From SIG603 sp964370115 (GTDB lineage: Bacteria; Bacillota; Clostridia; Oscillospirales; Acutalibacteraceae), in NCBI GenBank assembly GCA_964370115.1, contig CAYJIA010000011.1:1-50392 (forward strand): 50,392 nt of DNA. The letters are read 5' to 3'. Of the stretch, positions 23,361 to 32,695 are shown in pieces (the stretch's first letter is position 1; every line of letters begins with the position of its first letter). A model generated the notes under the pieces. The model was given only the letters and a program-made list of their open reading frames with translations, did no database searches and was not told the origin of the DNA. The position numbers and the translations under genes are program-made.

Positions 23361-25298
23361 ATGAACAATAAAAATTACTATATAACCACGGCTATCGCTT
23401 ACACAAGTGGTAAACCACATATCGGAAACGTGTATGAAATTATTTTGACCGACTGTATCGCAAGATTTAAAAGGGCACAGGGATACAATGTGTTTTTCCA
23501 AACAGGAACAGACGAGCACGGACAAAAAAATGAGGAAAAAGCAAAAGAAAACGGCGTAGAGCCTCAAGAATTTGTCGACAAAATCGCAGGTATAATCAAA
23601 GATAACTTCGACGTGGTAAACACTTCTTATGATAAATTTATAAGGACAACAGACGTATACCACAAAGAGCAAGTTCAAAAAATATTTAAAAAACTTTACG
23701 ACAAGGGCGACATTTACAAAGGTCACTACGAGGGTCTTTACTGCGGTCCTTGCGAGTCTTTCTTTACAGAAAGCCAGTTAAAAGACGGCAAATGCCCAGA
23801 CTGTGGCAGAGATGTAAACCCTGCAAAAGAAGAGGCATATTTCTTTAAAATGAGCAAATACGCCGATAGACTAATAAAGCATATGAACGACAACCCAGAT
23901 TTCATTTTACCTGTATCAAGAAAAAATGAGATGATGAACAATTTCCTTTTACCAGGACTTCAAGACCTATGCGTTTCAAGGACTTCGTTTAGCTGGGGTG
24001 TGGGTGTAGACTTTGACCCAAAACACGTGGTTTATGTGTGGCTTGATGCACTTACAAACTATATCACGGGCATAGGCTATGACTGCGACGGAAATTCTAC
24101 AGAGCAGTTTAAAGAGCTATGGCCTGCAAATTTACACGTAATAGGCAAAGACATAGTGCGTTTTCACACACTTTACTGGCCTATATTCTTAATGGCTTTA
24201 GATTTACCTTTACCAAAACAAATTTTTGGTCACCCTTGGCTTTTACAAGACGGTGGAAAAATGAGCAAGTCTAAGGGAAACACCATATATGCCGACGATT
24301 TATGCGAGCTTTACGGCGTAGATGCGACAAGATATTTTGTGCTACACGAAATTCCTTTTGACAACGACGGCACTATCACTTGGGACTTAATGACTGAGCG
24401 CACAAATTCAGACCTTGCAAACACTTTAGGAAACCTTGTAAACCGTACAATTTCAATGTGCAATAAATACTTTGACGGCGTCGTGACAGATGCAGGCGTG
24501 GTAGGAGATGTAGACGCCGACTTAAAGGCTGTTGTCACATCTGCAAAAGACAAAGTGGCGGATAAAATGGACAGGCTAAAAATAGCCGATGCCGTGGACG
24601 AAGTCATAAATATATATAGAAGACTTAATAAATATATAGACGAGACCACTCCGTGGATACTTGCAAAAGATGAAAAAGACCACCCAAGACTTCAAACTGT
24701 CCTTTATAATCTAGTAGAGGGTATTTCAATTGCAACTACACTGTTATACCCATACTTGCCACAAACAGCCGAGAGCATTTTTGCGCAAATTGGTACTACT
24801 ATGAGAAGTTTAGAGGACTGCACCACATTTGGACTTTATAAAAATGGCGACAAAGTAACAGAAAAACCTGAAATTTTATTTGCGAGAATAGATGCAAAAG
24901 AAATGGAAGAAAAAATCACCACTCTCATGGAAAAATATGTGGTGGAAGAGCCAAAGAAAAAAATCGAGGGCATAGAAAGAATTTCTATAGACGAATTTTT
25001 CAAAGTTGATATAAGAGTCGGTGAAGTTGTGGACTGTGAAAATGTAAAAAGAGCGAAAAAACTTTTGAAATTTACAATAAACGATGGCGACAAACAAAGA
25101 ACCATAGTATCAGGCATTGCTCAGTGGTATAAACCAGAGGACGTTATAGGCAAACATATCTTGTTTGTAGAAAATTTACACCCTGTGACACTTTGCAAGG
25201 TTGAAAGCCACGGTATGCTTTTATCGGCGGACATAAGCGAAGATGAAATTAAACTTATTTTTGTAGACGGAGTACCGGCAGGAGCAAGACTAAGATGA
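23361..25298 (+). CDS. metG: Methionyl-tRNA synthetase
   Basis: Charges initiator and elongator tRNA-Met. TTG (23358) and ATG (23361) are adjacent possible starts; the ATG gives 645 aa. The class I signature HIGH appears as HIGN in SGKPHIGNVYE (about residues 14-24). A zinc knuckle with CGPCE and CPDCGRD lies at about 125-150. The KMSKS loop is KMSKSKGN (about 297-304). The anticodon-binding helical domain follows, and the C-terminal domain (about 540-645; DIRVGEVVDCENVKRAKKLL) is the EMAPII-like tRNA-binding dimerisation module. The ATGA overlap with tatD indicates coupling. The metG-tatD order is common in Firmicutes. Confidence 0.97.
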   Translation: MNNKNYYITTAIAYTSGKPHIGNVYEIILTDCIARFKRAQGYNVFFQTGTDEHGQKNEEKAKENGVEPQEFVDKIAGIIKDNFDVVNTSYDKFIRTTDVYHKEQVQKIFKKLYDKGDIYKGHYEGLYCGPCESFFTESQLKDGKCPDCGRDVNPAKEEAYFFKMSKYADRLIKHMNDNPDFILPVSRKNEMMNNFLLPGLQDLCVSRTSFSWGVGVDFDPKHVVYVWLDALTNYITGIGYDCDGNSTEQFKELWPANLHVIGKDIVRFHTLYWPIFLMALDLPLPKQIFGHPWLLQDGGKMSKSKGNTIYADDLCELYGVDATRYFVLHEIPFDNDGTITWDLMTERTNSDLANTLGNLVNRTISMCNKYFDGVVTDAGVVGDVDADLKAVVTSAKDKVADKMDRLKIADAVDEVINIYRRLNKYIDETTPWILAKDEKDHPRLQTVLYNLVEGISIATTLLYPYLPQTAESIFAQIGTTMRSLEDCTTFGLYKNGDKVTEKPEILFARIDAKEMEEKITTLMEKYVVEEPKKKIEGIERISIDEFFKVDIRVGEVVDCENVKRAKKLLKFTINDGDKQRTIVSGIAQWYKPEDVIGKHILFVENLHPVTLCKVESHGMLLSADISEDEIKLIFVDGVPAGARLR

Positions 25299-26059
25299 TA
25301 TTTGACTCTCACGCACACTATGACGATGAGGCTTTTGATGAAGACAGAGAAGAGCTTTTGTCAAAAATTTTACCAGAAAAAAATGTTTGTGGCATAATGA
25401 ACGTGAGTTCAGAATATGACACGATAGAAAAAACACTTAACTTATGTGAAAAATATGAGTTTATCTATGGCGCAGCGGGGATACACCCTAGCTGTGCCAA
25501 AGACTTGCCTGAAAACTACCTAGACACCATAAAATCTGCCTTAAAACATGAAAAAATGCTCGCAGTAGGTGAGATAGGTTTAGATTATTATCACCTACAG
25601 TACTGCGACAAGGACACACAGAAAAAAGTTTTTCACGAGCAGTTAAGGCTTGCAAGTGACTTGGATTTGCCAGTGATTTTACACGACAGAGACGCACATG
25701 GCGATATGTTAGAGATTTTAAAAGAGTATAAACTAAGGGGAGTAATGCACTGTTACTCTGGTAGCCTAGAAATGGCAAAACAGCTTGTGAAAATGGGATA
25801 TCACCTAGGAATAGGCGGAGTATTGACCTTTAAAAACGCTAAGAATATAGTTGAAGTGGCAAGAGAAATCCCAATGGATAAACTGCTACTTGAAACCGAC
25901 TGCCCATACCTTTCGCCCGTGCCATTTAGAGGCAAAAGAAACGACTCATCACTTATCAGCTTTATAGCAAGAGAACTGGCTAGGATTAAAAACATGAGCG
26001 AAGAGGAAGTCCTTGCAGCGTCAAGGGAAAATGTTTTTAGGGTGTTTGGGATTAGTTGA
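25295..26059 (+). CDS. tatD: TatD-family metal-dependent deoxyribonuclease
   Basis: TIM-barrel metal-dependent hydrolase of the TatD family, 254 aa, with DNase activity in characterised members. Metal ligands can be placed: HAH in MIFDSHAHYDD (residues 6 and 8), Glu in AVGEIGLDYY (about 92), His in VILHDRDAHG (about 129), His in RGVMHCYSGS (about 153) and Asp in LLETDCPYLSP (about 204). The start overlaps the metG stop by 4 nt (ATGA). Immediately after the stop begins a run of tandem and hairpin repeats (26060-26160). Confidence 0.95.
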   Translation: MIFDSHAHYDDEAFDEDREELLSKILPEKNVCGIMNVSSEYDTIEKTLNLCEKYEFIYGAAGIHPSCAKDLPENYLDTIKSALKHEKMLAVGEIGLDYYHLQYCDKDTQKKVFHEQLRLASDLDLPVILHDRDAHGDMLEILKEYKLRGVMHCYSGSLEMAKQLVKMGYHLGIGGVLTFKNAKNIVEVAREIPMDKLLLETDCPYLSPVPFRGKRNDSSLISFIARELARIKNMSEEEVLAASRENVFRVFGIS

Positions 26060-26160
26060 AAATTGAGAATTGAGAATTGAGAATGGAGAATTGAGAATTG
26101 TTGTGAAAATCCTTCGGATTTTTTTATTATAAACCGTAGGGCAAGGGCTCTGCTCTTGCC
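26060..26160. repeat. Tandem AATTGAG repeat plus two hairpin modules
   Basis: Six units of AATTGAG/AATGGAG (26060-26100), then the GTGAAAATCC-TTC-GGATTTTT hairpin (26103-26124) and the GTAGGGCAAGGGC...TCTTGCC hairpin (26136-26160). The last two modules occur in the same order and orientation at 1-81. Confidence 0.9.
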
Positions 26161-26192
26161 TAAATAATAATCACAGCAAACGGAGAAATATT

Positions 26193-26834
26193 ATGAAAGT
26201 ATTAGTAACTTGTTTTGAGCCTTTTGGTGGGGAGAGCGTTAATCCCTCGCATTTAGCGGTGAATTTACTTGCCGATGAAATAGGCGGTGCAAAAATAATA
26301 AAGGCACAGCTTCCTGTGGTTTTTGGGAAGGCTTTTTCAAAAATTGAAGAGCTTACAATAGAGCATAACCCAGACATAATTTTATCTATAGGACAGGCAG
26401 GGGGTAGGGCGCAGATTTCTATTGAAAGAGTCGCTATAAACTTAAGAGAGGCGTCAATTCCCGATAACGACGGTAACAGCCCTATAGACGAAAGCATAGA
26501 AAAAGACGGGCAAAATGCCTACTTTGCGACACTTCCAATAAAAGCTATGGTGAATGCGATAAGAGAACAAGGCATACCCTGTGCACTCTCGTATACCGCA
26601 GGGACTTACGTATGTAACGACGTGATGTATGGAGTGCTCCATATGTGCGATGTAAAATATCCACATATAAAAGCAGGATTTATCCATATACCATATGCAT
26701 TCGAGCAAATAGCAAAAAAAGCAGGAAATATCCCAGCTATGACAGTTGAACTGATGTCAAAAGCAATAAAAACCGCCATAGAAACAGCGGTTTTAGGAGA
26801 AGATGAGATTGTTGGAATGGGATATACTAGCTGA
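26193..26834 (+). CDS. pcp: Pyroglutamyl peptidase I
   Basis: Cytoplasmic cysteine peptidase (family C15) that removes N-terminal pyroglutamate. The 213-aa length is standard. The catalytic triad is visible: Glu79 in QISIERVAINLR, Cys141 in TAGTYVCNDVMYG and His165 in AGFIHIPYAF. The N-terminal VLVTCFEPFGGESVNPS is the family start. CGGAG precedes the ATG. It is flanked on both sides by repeat arrays, so it appears to be a single-gene unit; no clear promoter was found within the upstream repeats. Confidence 0.96.
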   Translation: MKVLVTCFEPFGGESVNPSHLAVNLLADEIGGAKIIKAQLPVVFGKAFSKIEELTIEHNPDIILSIGQAGGRAQISIERVAINLREASIPDNDGNSPIDESIEKDGQNAYFATLPIKAMVNAIREQGIPCALSYTAGTYVCNDVMYGVLHMCDVKYPHIKAGFIHIPYAFEQIAKKAGNIPAMTVELMSKAIKTAIETAVLGEDEIVGMGYTS

Positions 26835-26957
26835 TAATTAATAATTAATAAGTAATAATTATTAATTAAGGTTCACGCCTACGGCGTGTTTAAAATATAA
26901 GAAAATGCAAAGCATTTTCCACTACAATTATTAACTATTAACTTTTAATTATTAATT
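26835..26957. repeat. AT tandem repeats with two hairpin modules
   Basis: ATTAATA-type units (26836-26868), the hairpin GGTTCACGCC-TAC-GGCGTG (26870-26888, shared with 18348-18366), the hairpin GAAAATGC-AAA-GCATTTTC (26901-26919), then ATTATTA units again up to the secDF terminator. Confidence 0.85.
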
Positions 26958-26987
26958 AAAAAAAAGAGCCTCACGGCTCTTTTTTTT
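26958..26987 (-). terminator. Terminator embedded in the secDF 3' end
   Basis: A 13-bp stem (26958-26970 / 26975-26987) with a 4-nt loop and poly-T on the minus strand. The upstream arm encodes the last SecDF residues (KKEP), and the loop holds the TGA stop. Confidence 0.9.
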
Positions 26988-29289
26988 CTATCATTGTATA
27001 TAGTGGTGTTGCTATGAATAGCGATGAGTAACAGCCTGATACAACGCCTATCATCATAGGAAGTGCAAAGTTTGCTACTGTATCAATTGCATATATTGTC
27101 GATACTATATAAATTATCGCTAAAACCAAAAGTGTTGTAAGCGATGTGAATACCGAGCGTGAGAAAATTTGATTAAGTCCTGTGTTTACCACAGTTTCAA
27201 TCGAAGTACCACTTGGCATGGATAATTTGTTTTCTCGAACTCTGTCATAGATAACTATTGTGTCATTTAGTGAGTATCCAACAATTGTAAGTATTACGGC
27301 TATGAAAATGTCGTTTATGCTCATTCCAAAAACTATAAACACAAAGTATACTATCAAAACATCGTGGACTAGCGCTATTACAGCGGTGACACCTGCCGTT
27401 ATACCGCCGATTTTTCTAAATCTAAATGCGATAAATAATAATAGCAGTACGATGGTAATTCCAAAACAAACAAGGGATTTTTGGAAGAATTGTGCACCCA
27501 TTTGTGGGTCTACTGTATTAGAGCTTGCAACTTCAAATGTCCTGTCTGCATAGTTTTCACTAAGTGCCGTTGCTATGTTTTCTTGCTCGTCTAAAGACAA
27601 GGACTCGTTACCTGCAAAGTTTACAGTGACTTGGTGAGTGTCAGTGCTTAGTACATAGTTTGTGGTAACTGAGGCGCTTCTTCCGCTTGAGTTTTCGACG
27701 ATATCCGCGACTTGTGATTGGTCTACCTCGCCGTCCACATTGTATTTAATTACCGCGCCGCCTGCAAATTGTATGTCGAGATTAGCGCCAAAGATTACAT
27801 TAACAATTATGCCCAAGGCGATAAGAGCAGAAGAAAGTATAAAGAAAATTTTTCGTTTTCCGTAAAAATCAATGTCCTCTTTTTTTGGTTTAAGCGATGC
27901 ATAAAGCCATTTTTTTCTAAGAGATTTAAAGCCTGACAAAGATTTTAACATAATTCTTGATGCGCATACACCCATGATGAAGTTTGCAATTACGCCGACT
28001 AGTAGGGTATAGCCAAATGAGTAAATCGCACCAGTTGTGGACTCGCCAAATATTTGAGATAAAATATTGCCAGGACCAAACACGCCTATTAGCATAAGGG
28101 CTACGATAATGATAGTGATATTGCCGTCTACTATTGCGGAGAAGCTGTTTTGACAGCCTTTATAGATAGAGCCGTCAAGTGTCTTACCACTTAGAAGCTC
28201 TTCTTTAATTCTACTTGCAGTGATAATGTTTGCGTCTACACCGATACCTATAGATAAAACCATACCAGCAATACCCGGTAAAGTCATGGTAAAGCTGTTC
28301 ATAAATGGAAGATATCCAGATACTGCTGCAAAGCTTATCGCCAGCTGTCCGCTAAGGCATAAAACAGCCACAAAGCCTGGAAGCCTAAACATTAGTATCA
28401 TAAAGATAGCAACGGCTATAAAGGCTATTATGCCGGCTAAAGTCATGGCATCAAGAGATGAAAGACCCAAAATTGGGTTAACTGTACTGTAGTTTGTGAC
28501 ATCCATTGCAAATGGTAGTGCGCCACCCTCTATTTGAGAGGCAAGAGCTGTGACTTCTTCAAGAGTGAAATTGCCAGATATAACGGCACTTCCGCCCGCG
28601 ATTTCGCCTTGAACTTGTGCCGCGGAAATCCTTACATCGTCCATCCAAATCGAGATTATCTCGCCTACCATAGAGCCGGTGGCAACTCTGAACTTCTCTG
28701 CACCCTCATCTGTAAACTCTAGTGCTACAACATACTCTGAGGCACCACTTTCTGTTGGTTGCACCATTGGAGATGCACTCTCTACATCGGCACCTGTAAG
28801 AAGTATAGTTTCTGCTGTTTCGCCAGACGGTACCTTATACACTTCTTCGCCGTTTGAGTCAAGCTCTGCGGTTTCGTATTCGTCGCCCGGCCTAAATGTC
28901 AATAGGGAAGTGGCAGAAAGTTCTTTTATTGCCTCTTCGGGATTAAAGTCTGCTTCGTCACTCTTCCATGGAAATCTCACGATTATCCTGTTGTTGGAGT
29001 CGTCTGTATAGAGCTCGTAGTCGGTTATGCCTGAGCTTACCATTCTAAGCTCTATTCTGGTCTTAGCAGCCGACAACTCTTCGCTGCTTGCTGTTATACC
29101 CTCGGCAGGGCTAAAGGTCGCCTCAACGCCGCCTTTGATGTCTATTCCCCAGCGTATGTCAGACGCACCTTTTATATAGGTAGTCACGTTGTCACCGTTT
29201 TGGGAATACACTCCGAAAATTGCGGTATAAGCAAGGGTAAGAATTAAGATTAAGACCACAAAAAATATGCCTTTTGCGGGTTTTTTCAT
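26971..29289 (-). CDS. secDF: Fused protein translocase SecDF
   Basis: Proton-driven membrane accessory of SecYEG that helps pull exported proteins outward. At 772 aa it joins SecD (about 1-450) and SecF (about 460-772) in one chain, as in many Firmicutes. An N-terminal span (about 7-25) precedes the large extracytoplasmic P1 domain. SecD signature DIKGGVEATF (about 50-59) and GMVLSIGIGVDANII (about 340-354) are present, as are SecF counterparts AGGAVIKYNVDG and VILTIVGYSLNDTIVIYDRVREN, including the transmembrane Asp residues needed for proton flow. About 12 spans are expected. The gene lies downstream of ispH-rpsA in the same direction but separated by a 77-bp palindromic element. Confidence 0.97.
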   Translation of the reverse strand: MKKPAKGIFFVVLILILTLAYTAIFGVYSQNGDNVTTYIKGASDIRWGIDIKGGVEATFSPAEGITASSEELSAAKTRIELRMVSSGITDYELYTDDSNNRIIVRFPWKSDEADFNPEEAIKELSATSLLTFRPGDEYETAELDSNGEEVYKVPSGETAETILLTGADVESASPMVQPTESGASEYVVALEFTDEGAEKFRVATGSMVGEIISIWMDDVRISAAQVQGEIAGGSAVISGNFTLEEVTALASQIEGGALPFAMDVTNYSTVNPILGLSSLDAMTLAGIIAFIAVAIFMILMFRLPGFVAVLCLSGQLAISFAAVSGYLPFMNSFTMTLPGIAGMVLSIGIGVDANIITASRIKEELLSGKTLDGSIYKGCQNSFSAIVDGNITIIIVALMLIGVFGPGNILSQIFGESTTGAIYSFGYTLLVGVIANFIMGVCASRIMLKSLSGFKSLRKKWLYASLKPKKEDIDFYGKRKIFFILSSALIALGIIVNVIFGANLDIQFAGGAVIKYNVDGEVDQSQVADIVENSSGRSASVTTNYVLSTDTHQVTVNFAGNESLSLDEQENIATALSENYADRTFEVASSNTVDPQMGAQFFQKSLVCFGITIVLLLLFIAFRFRKIGGITAGVTAVIALVHDVLIVYFVFIVFGMSINDIFIAVILTIVGYSLNDTIVIYDRVRENKLSMPSGTSIETVVNTGLNQIFSRSVFTSLTTLLVLAIIYIVSTIYAIDTVANFALPMMIGVVSGCYSSLFIATPLYTMIEKKEP

Positions 29290-29318
29290 AAATGTTCACC
29301 TCTTAATTTTTTAAAAAA

Positions 29319-29395
29319 GTAGGGGCGGTCCTATGTGACCGCCCGAAATCTTAGATTTACCACTATTTCGGGCGAACACACAGGTTCGCCCCTAC
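29319..29395. repeat. 77-bp MITE-like double hairpin
   Basis: Two 31-bp arms (29319-29349 and, inverted, 29365-29395) start GTAGGGGC and end GCCCGAAAT. Each arm is itself a hairpin. Arm 1 has GGTC/GACC and arm 2 has GAAC/GTTC in the stem, so the differences are compensatory. The loop CCTATGTG/CCTGTGTG is shared. No ORF, and no obvious target-site duplication was identified. Confidence 0.85.
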
Positions 29396-29418
29396 AAATG
29401 TTTAAATTATTTTGTTTC

Positions 29419-31362
29419 TTATTCTGAAACTTCTTCTTCAGTTTCTTCGCTAGCTTCCTCAGCTTCAATTAAAGCGCGGATAGATAGAGAAACTCTTTTG
29501 CTGTCAAAGTCGATGTCTGTGATAGCAGCAGTAACAACTTCGCCAACTTTTAATACATCGTTTGGTTTTTCAATTCTCTTGTCAGAGATTTGAGAAATGT
29601 GGATTAGACCGTCAATACCAGGGATGATTTTTGCAAATGCGCCGAAAGTAGTCATGCTAACTATAGTTACATCGCAAACTGTTCCTACTGGATATTTATC
29701 TTTTAGGATTTCCCAAGGATTGTCTTCTGATTTTTTGTATCCTAGAGAAATTCTTTTTGTCTCTTTGTTAAGCTCTTTGATGTAAACTGAAACTGTGTCG
29801 CCTACAGCTACAACTTCGCTTGGGTGCTTAATTCTGTTCCATGAAAGCTCAGAAATATGAACCATGCCGTCTACAGCGCCTAAATCAACGAAAGCACCAA
29901 AGCTTGTTAGTGATTTAACTGTACCTGTAAATTCTTGGCCTTCTTCAATTTCATTCCAGAATTTTTCTTGGTTTGCTTTTCTCTCTTCACGTAGAACAGA
30001 GCGGATAGAACCAACAGCACGGCGTCTTTGACGGTTAACTTCAATAATTCTAAAGCTAACTTCTGTGCCTTTTAGGTCTTCTAGAGAATCGCCTCTGTTT
30101 GCAGTTGCTTGTGATGCTGGAATAAATACTCTAACACCGCTTGAAACAACGATAACGCCGCCTTTTACAACTTCTGTAACTTTAGCTGTAAGAACTTCTT
30201 CGCTCTCAGCAGCTGCCGCTAGGTCTTCCCAACCTTTAATAGCGTCAATACGTCTTTTTGAAAGCATAATTGTGCCTTCTTGGTCGTTAGTTTTCATTAT
30301 TAATAGCTCAATCTCATCACCGATTTTTACAAGGTCTTCAACTTTTGCGTTTGGATCTTGTGAAAGCTCGGCTATAGGAATAAAACCTGCTTGTTTCCTT
30401 CCGACGTCAACATACACTTCGTTTGGTGATATACCCACTACAACGCCGCGCACCTTTTCATCTGTATTTAAGCTTTTAAGGGATTCTTCAAGCATCTCCT
30501 CAAAATTTTCTTTAGTTTCAATCATGTCTGTCATGGTAACTAGTACCTCCTTTATAATGCTTGCCGGAGTAGATGCGCCGGCAGTTATACCAATGCTAAG
30601 GTTTGGTTGGATTTTCGGAATCTCGTCTTTAGTCGTAATCAAATAGGTTTTGCAGTATTCGCTGCACACATCAAAAAGCTTTTTGGTATTAGAGCTTTCT
30701 TTGCCACCTATAATTATCATCATGTCCGATTGCCTAGCCAAACTTCTTGCCTCTGCCTGTCTTTCTACAGTAGCTTTACATATTGTATCAAAAGTCGAGG
30801 CATTTGTACATAGTTTTTTTATAGTTTTTAAACATTTTTCCCATTCTTTTGTGTTAAAAGTGGTTTGTGCGTAGATATGCACATTTTTTTTACACAATTC
30901 AGGGCTGTGTTTTAGTGTTTTTTCCAGTTCTTCATTATCTTTAAATACATAGTATTCGCTTTTACAGCAACCAACTATGCCAATAATTTCGGGATGATGT
31001 CTGTCGCCCAAAATAAAAGTGCAGGAATTTTCTGTTGGAACAGCCTTTACAAGGTTTTGGATTTTTGTCACAAATGGGCAAGTTGCATCGACATATGAAA
31101 TATTATTTTTCTCGATTTCGTCTATAATATGCGGTGCCACACCGTGGGCGCGAATTACAAGTGTTGCGCCTTTTGGCAAATCTTTAATATCGTCTAAAAC
31201 CTTTACACCTTTTTTTGAAAGTTCTTCTATAACCTGAGGGTTGTGTGTCACAGGCCCTAGGGTGAACACTTCTTTATTTTGGTTTACCAGTTGATAAACT
31301 GTGTTTATCGCACGTTCTACTCCAAAGCAAAAACCTGCGGATTTTGCAAGAATTATACTCAT
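29419..31362 (-). CDS. ispH: IspH fused to ribosomal protein S1
   Basis: Bifunctional 647-aa fusion. Residues 1-285 are 4-hydroxy-3-methylbut-2-enyl diphosphate reductase, the last step of the MEP isoprenoid pathway. The three cluster cysteines are Cys12 (AGFCFGVERA), about Cys95 (DATCPFVTK) and about Cys195 (FDTICKATVERQ). Residues about 300-640 hold four S1 RNA-binding repeats (for example GVVVGISPNEVYVDVG, GTVKSLTSFGAFVDLGAVDGMVHISEL), ending in a Glu-rich tail. This fusion is known in Clostridia. The start codon overlaps the plsC stop (TAATG). Both halves look functional. Confidence 0.96.
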   Translation of the reverse strand: MSIILAKSAGFCFGVERAINTVYQLVNQNKEVFTLGPVTHNPQVIEELSKKGVKVLDDIKDLPKGATLVIRAHGVAPHIIDEIEKNNISYVDATCPFVTKIQNLVKAVPTENSCTFILGDRHHPEIIGIVGCCKSEYYVFKDNEELEKTLKHSPELCKKNVHIYAQTTFNTKEWEKCLKTIKKLCTNASTFDTICKATVERQAEARSLARQSDMMIIIGGKESSNTKKLFDVCSEYCKTYLITTKDEIPKIQPNLSIGITAGASTPASIIKEVLVTMTDMIETKENFEEMLEESLKSLNTDEKVRGVVVGISPNEVYVDVGRKQAGFIPIAELSQDPNAKVEDLVKIGDEIELLIMKTNDQEGTIMLSKRRIDAIKGWEDLAAAAESEEVLTAKVTEVVKGGVIVVSSGVRVFIPASQATANRGDSLEDLKGTEVSFRIIEVNRQRRRAVGSIRSVLREERKANQEKFWNEIEEGQEFTGTVKSLTSFGAFVDLGAVDGMVHISELSWNRIKHPSEVVAVGDTVSVYIKELNKETKRISLGYKKSEDNPWEILKDKYPVGTVCDVTIVSMTTFGAFAKIIPGIDGLIHISQISDKRIEKPNDVLKVGEVVTAAITDIDFDSKRVSLSIRALIEAEEASEETEEEVSE

Positions 31363-32006
31363 TATTTCACCTTTTCAAGCTCTATCAAAGCCTCTTGTCT
31401 AAGCTCTGATATTTTGCTCATGATAAGTTTTGAGGCTTTTCGGTAATCGGCACTTTTTGGCTGATTTATTTCTAGTTCGGAAAAACTGAGCGGTTTACCG
31501 ATATTTACTAAAAGAGGAACGCCTTTTTGTGGCAAAACTTCGCCTTTTGCCGTAATACATACAGGTAAAACGTCACATTTGGTCTTGTAGGCAATTGCAG
31601 AAACTCCAGACTTTGGCCTTAAAAGTTTACCGTCCTTTGAACGTGTTCCCTCTAAAAATATGCCCAAAACCCTTTCGTCTTCTAAAAGTTCATATGCATA
31701 GGACAAGGCATCTTCGTCGCCTGTTCCTCTTTCAACGGGGAAAGCACCGAGTTTTCTTAAAATAAATCCTACAAATTTATTTTTAAAAAGCCCGTCTTTT
31801 GCTATGAAATTTAATTGTCTTTTGCAGGAAATTCCTAAAAATATAGGGTCGGCATAAGACGAGTGATTACAGGCTATTATAAGCCTTTTATCAAGTGGTA
31901 CATTTTCGGAACCTTTAACTGTCATTTTGTATTTGTGCTTAAAGTACCAAGGTAAAATTAAGGCGCCAAATTTATATAGCAGTGGTGCCTTGCCGTAAAC
32001 TCGCAT
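31362..32006 (-). CDS. plsC: 1-acyl-sn-glycerol-3-phosphate acyltransferase
   Basis: Membrane-associated acyltransferase that forms phosphatidic acid, 214 aa. The catalytic HX4D motif is in CNHSSYADPIF (His about 47, Asp about 52). The substrate-binding EGTR motif is FLEGTRSKDGKL (about 119-130). A hydrophobic N-terminal segment can anchor it to the membrane. Its start overlaps the cmk stop (TGATG) and its stop overlaps the ispH-rpsA start. The order cmk-plsC-ispH/rpsA is widespread in Clostridia and supports all three assignments. Confidence 0.95.
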   Translation of the reverse strand: MRVYGKAPLLYKFGALILPWYFKHKYKMTVKGSENVPLDKRLIIACNHSSYADPIFLGISCKRQLNFIAKDGLFKNKFVGFILRKLGAFPVERGTGDEDALSYAYELLEDERVLGIFLEGTRSKDGKLLRPKSGVSAIAYKTKCDVLPVCITAKGEVLPQKGVPLLVNIGKPLSFSELEINQPKSADYRKASKLIMSKISELRQEALIELEKVK

Positions 32007-32677
32007 CAGTCTAGCTCGCTTTCATTTATTTTTTCTTTAATCATATCGTAAATTGTTTGGACAACTTCATCAAAGTTTAAATTCGTACTGTCCAAAACTA
32101 CGGCGTCGTCCGCTTTTTTTAGCGGGGATATCGCCCTGTTTGTATCATCGTAATCGCGCTGTAAAACGTCCTTTAAAACATCTTCAAGGCTTTGCGCTCC
32201 TCCTAGTTGTTCATGGCGTCTTCTGGCACGCTCTTTTGCGTCTGCGGTTAAGAATATTTTAAGGTTTGCGTTTGGCAAAACAGTAGTTCCGATATCGCGT
32301 CCGTCTGTAATTGAATTGTTTGACATAGCCAAGTCGACCTGTACAGAAAATAGAAATTCTCGCACCTTAAAAATCGCAGAACATTTTGAGGTGATAAGCG
32401 AAATTTCCGGTGTTCGTATAAACTCTGTCACGTCTTCGCCGTTTAAAAATATGTGTTGGGTGAAATTAATTTGTTTAACCTTTATGTCGATTTTATCAAG
32501 ACAGGAGGCTACGGCACTCTCGTCGTTTTCGTCTATGCCATGGCGTGACACATAGAGTGCTATACTGCGATAAAGAGCACCTGTGTCCACATATATGAAG
32601 TTAAGTTTTTTTGCTACAGCTTTAGCAACACTGCTTTTTCCGGCTCCTGATGGGCCGTCTATTGCGACTGCAAACAT
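32006..32677 (-). CDS. cmk: Cytidylate kinase
   Basis: Phosphorylates CMP and dCMP with ATP. The frame opens at a TTG at 32695, which is inside the TTGGAG ribosome binding site. The ATG at 32677 gives 223 aa starting MFAVAIDGPSGAGKSSVAK, the usual length and start. The P-loop is GPSGAGKS (about residues 8-15). The nucleotide-binding VDTGALYRSIA, the TDGRDIGTTVLPNA motif and the lid ERARRRHEQLG are present. It is inside a tightly packed operon, with touching or overlapping ends downstream. Confidence 0.96.
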   Translation of the reverse strand: MFAVAIDGPSGAGKSSVAKAVAKKLNFIYVDTGALYRSIALYVSRHGIDENDESAVASCLDKIDIKVKQINFTQHIFLNGEDVTEFIRTPEISLITSKCSAIFKVREFLFSVQVDLAMSNNSITDGRDIGTTVLPNANLKIFLTADAKERARRRHEQLGGAQSLEDVLKDVLQRDYDDTNRAISPLKKADDAVVLDSTNLNFDEVVQTIYDMIKEKINESELD

Positions 32678-32695
32678 ATAAGCTAAATTCTCCAA

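Noticed and set aside
26060..26100. AATTGAG tandem repeats considered as a CRISPR array
   Set aside because: Units are 7 nt and contiguous, with no spacers and no cas genes in the window.
30065..30646. 193-codon open frame on the plus strand
   Set aside because: It is antisense to the S1-domain part of ispH-rpsA, has no ribosome binding site and reflects codon bias of the real gene.
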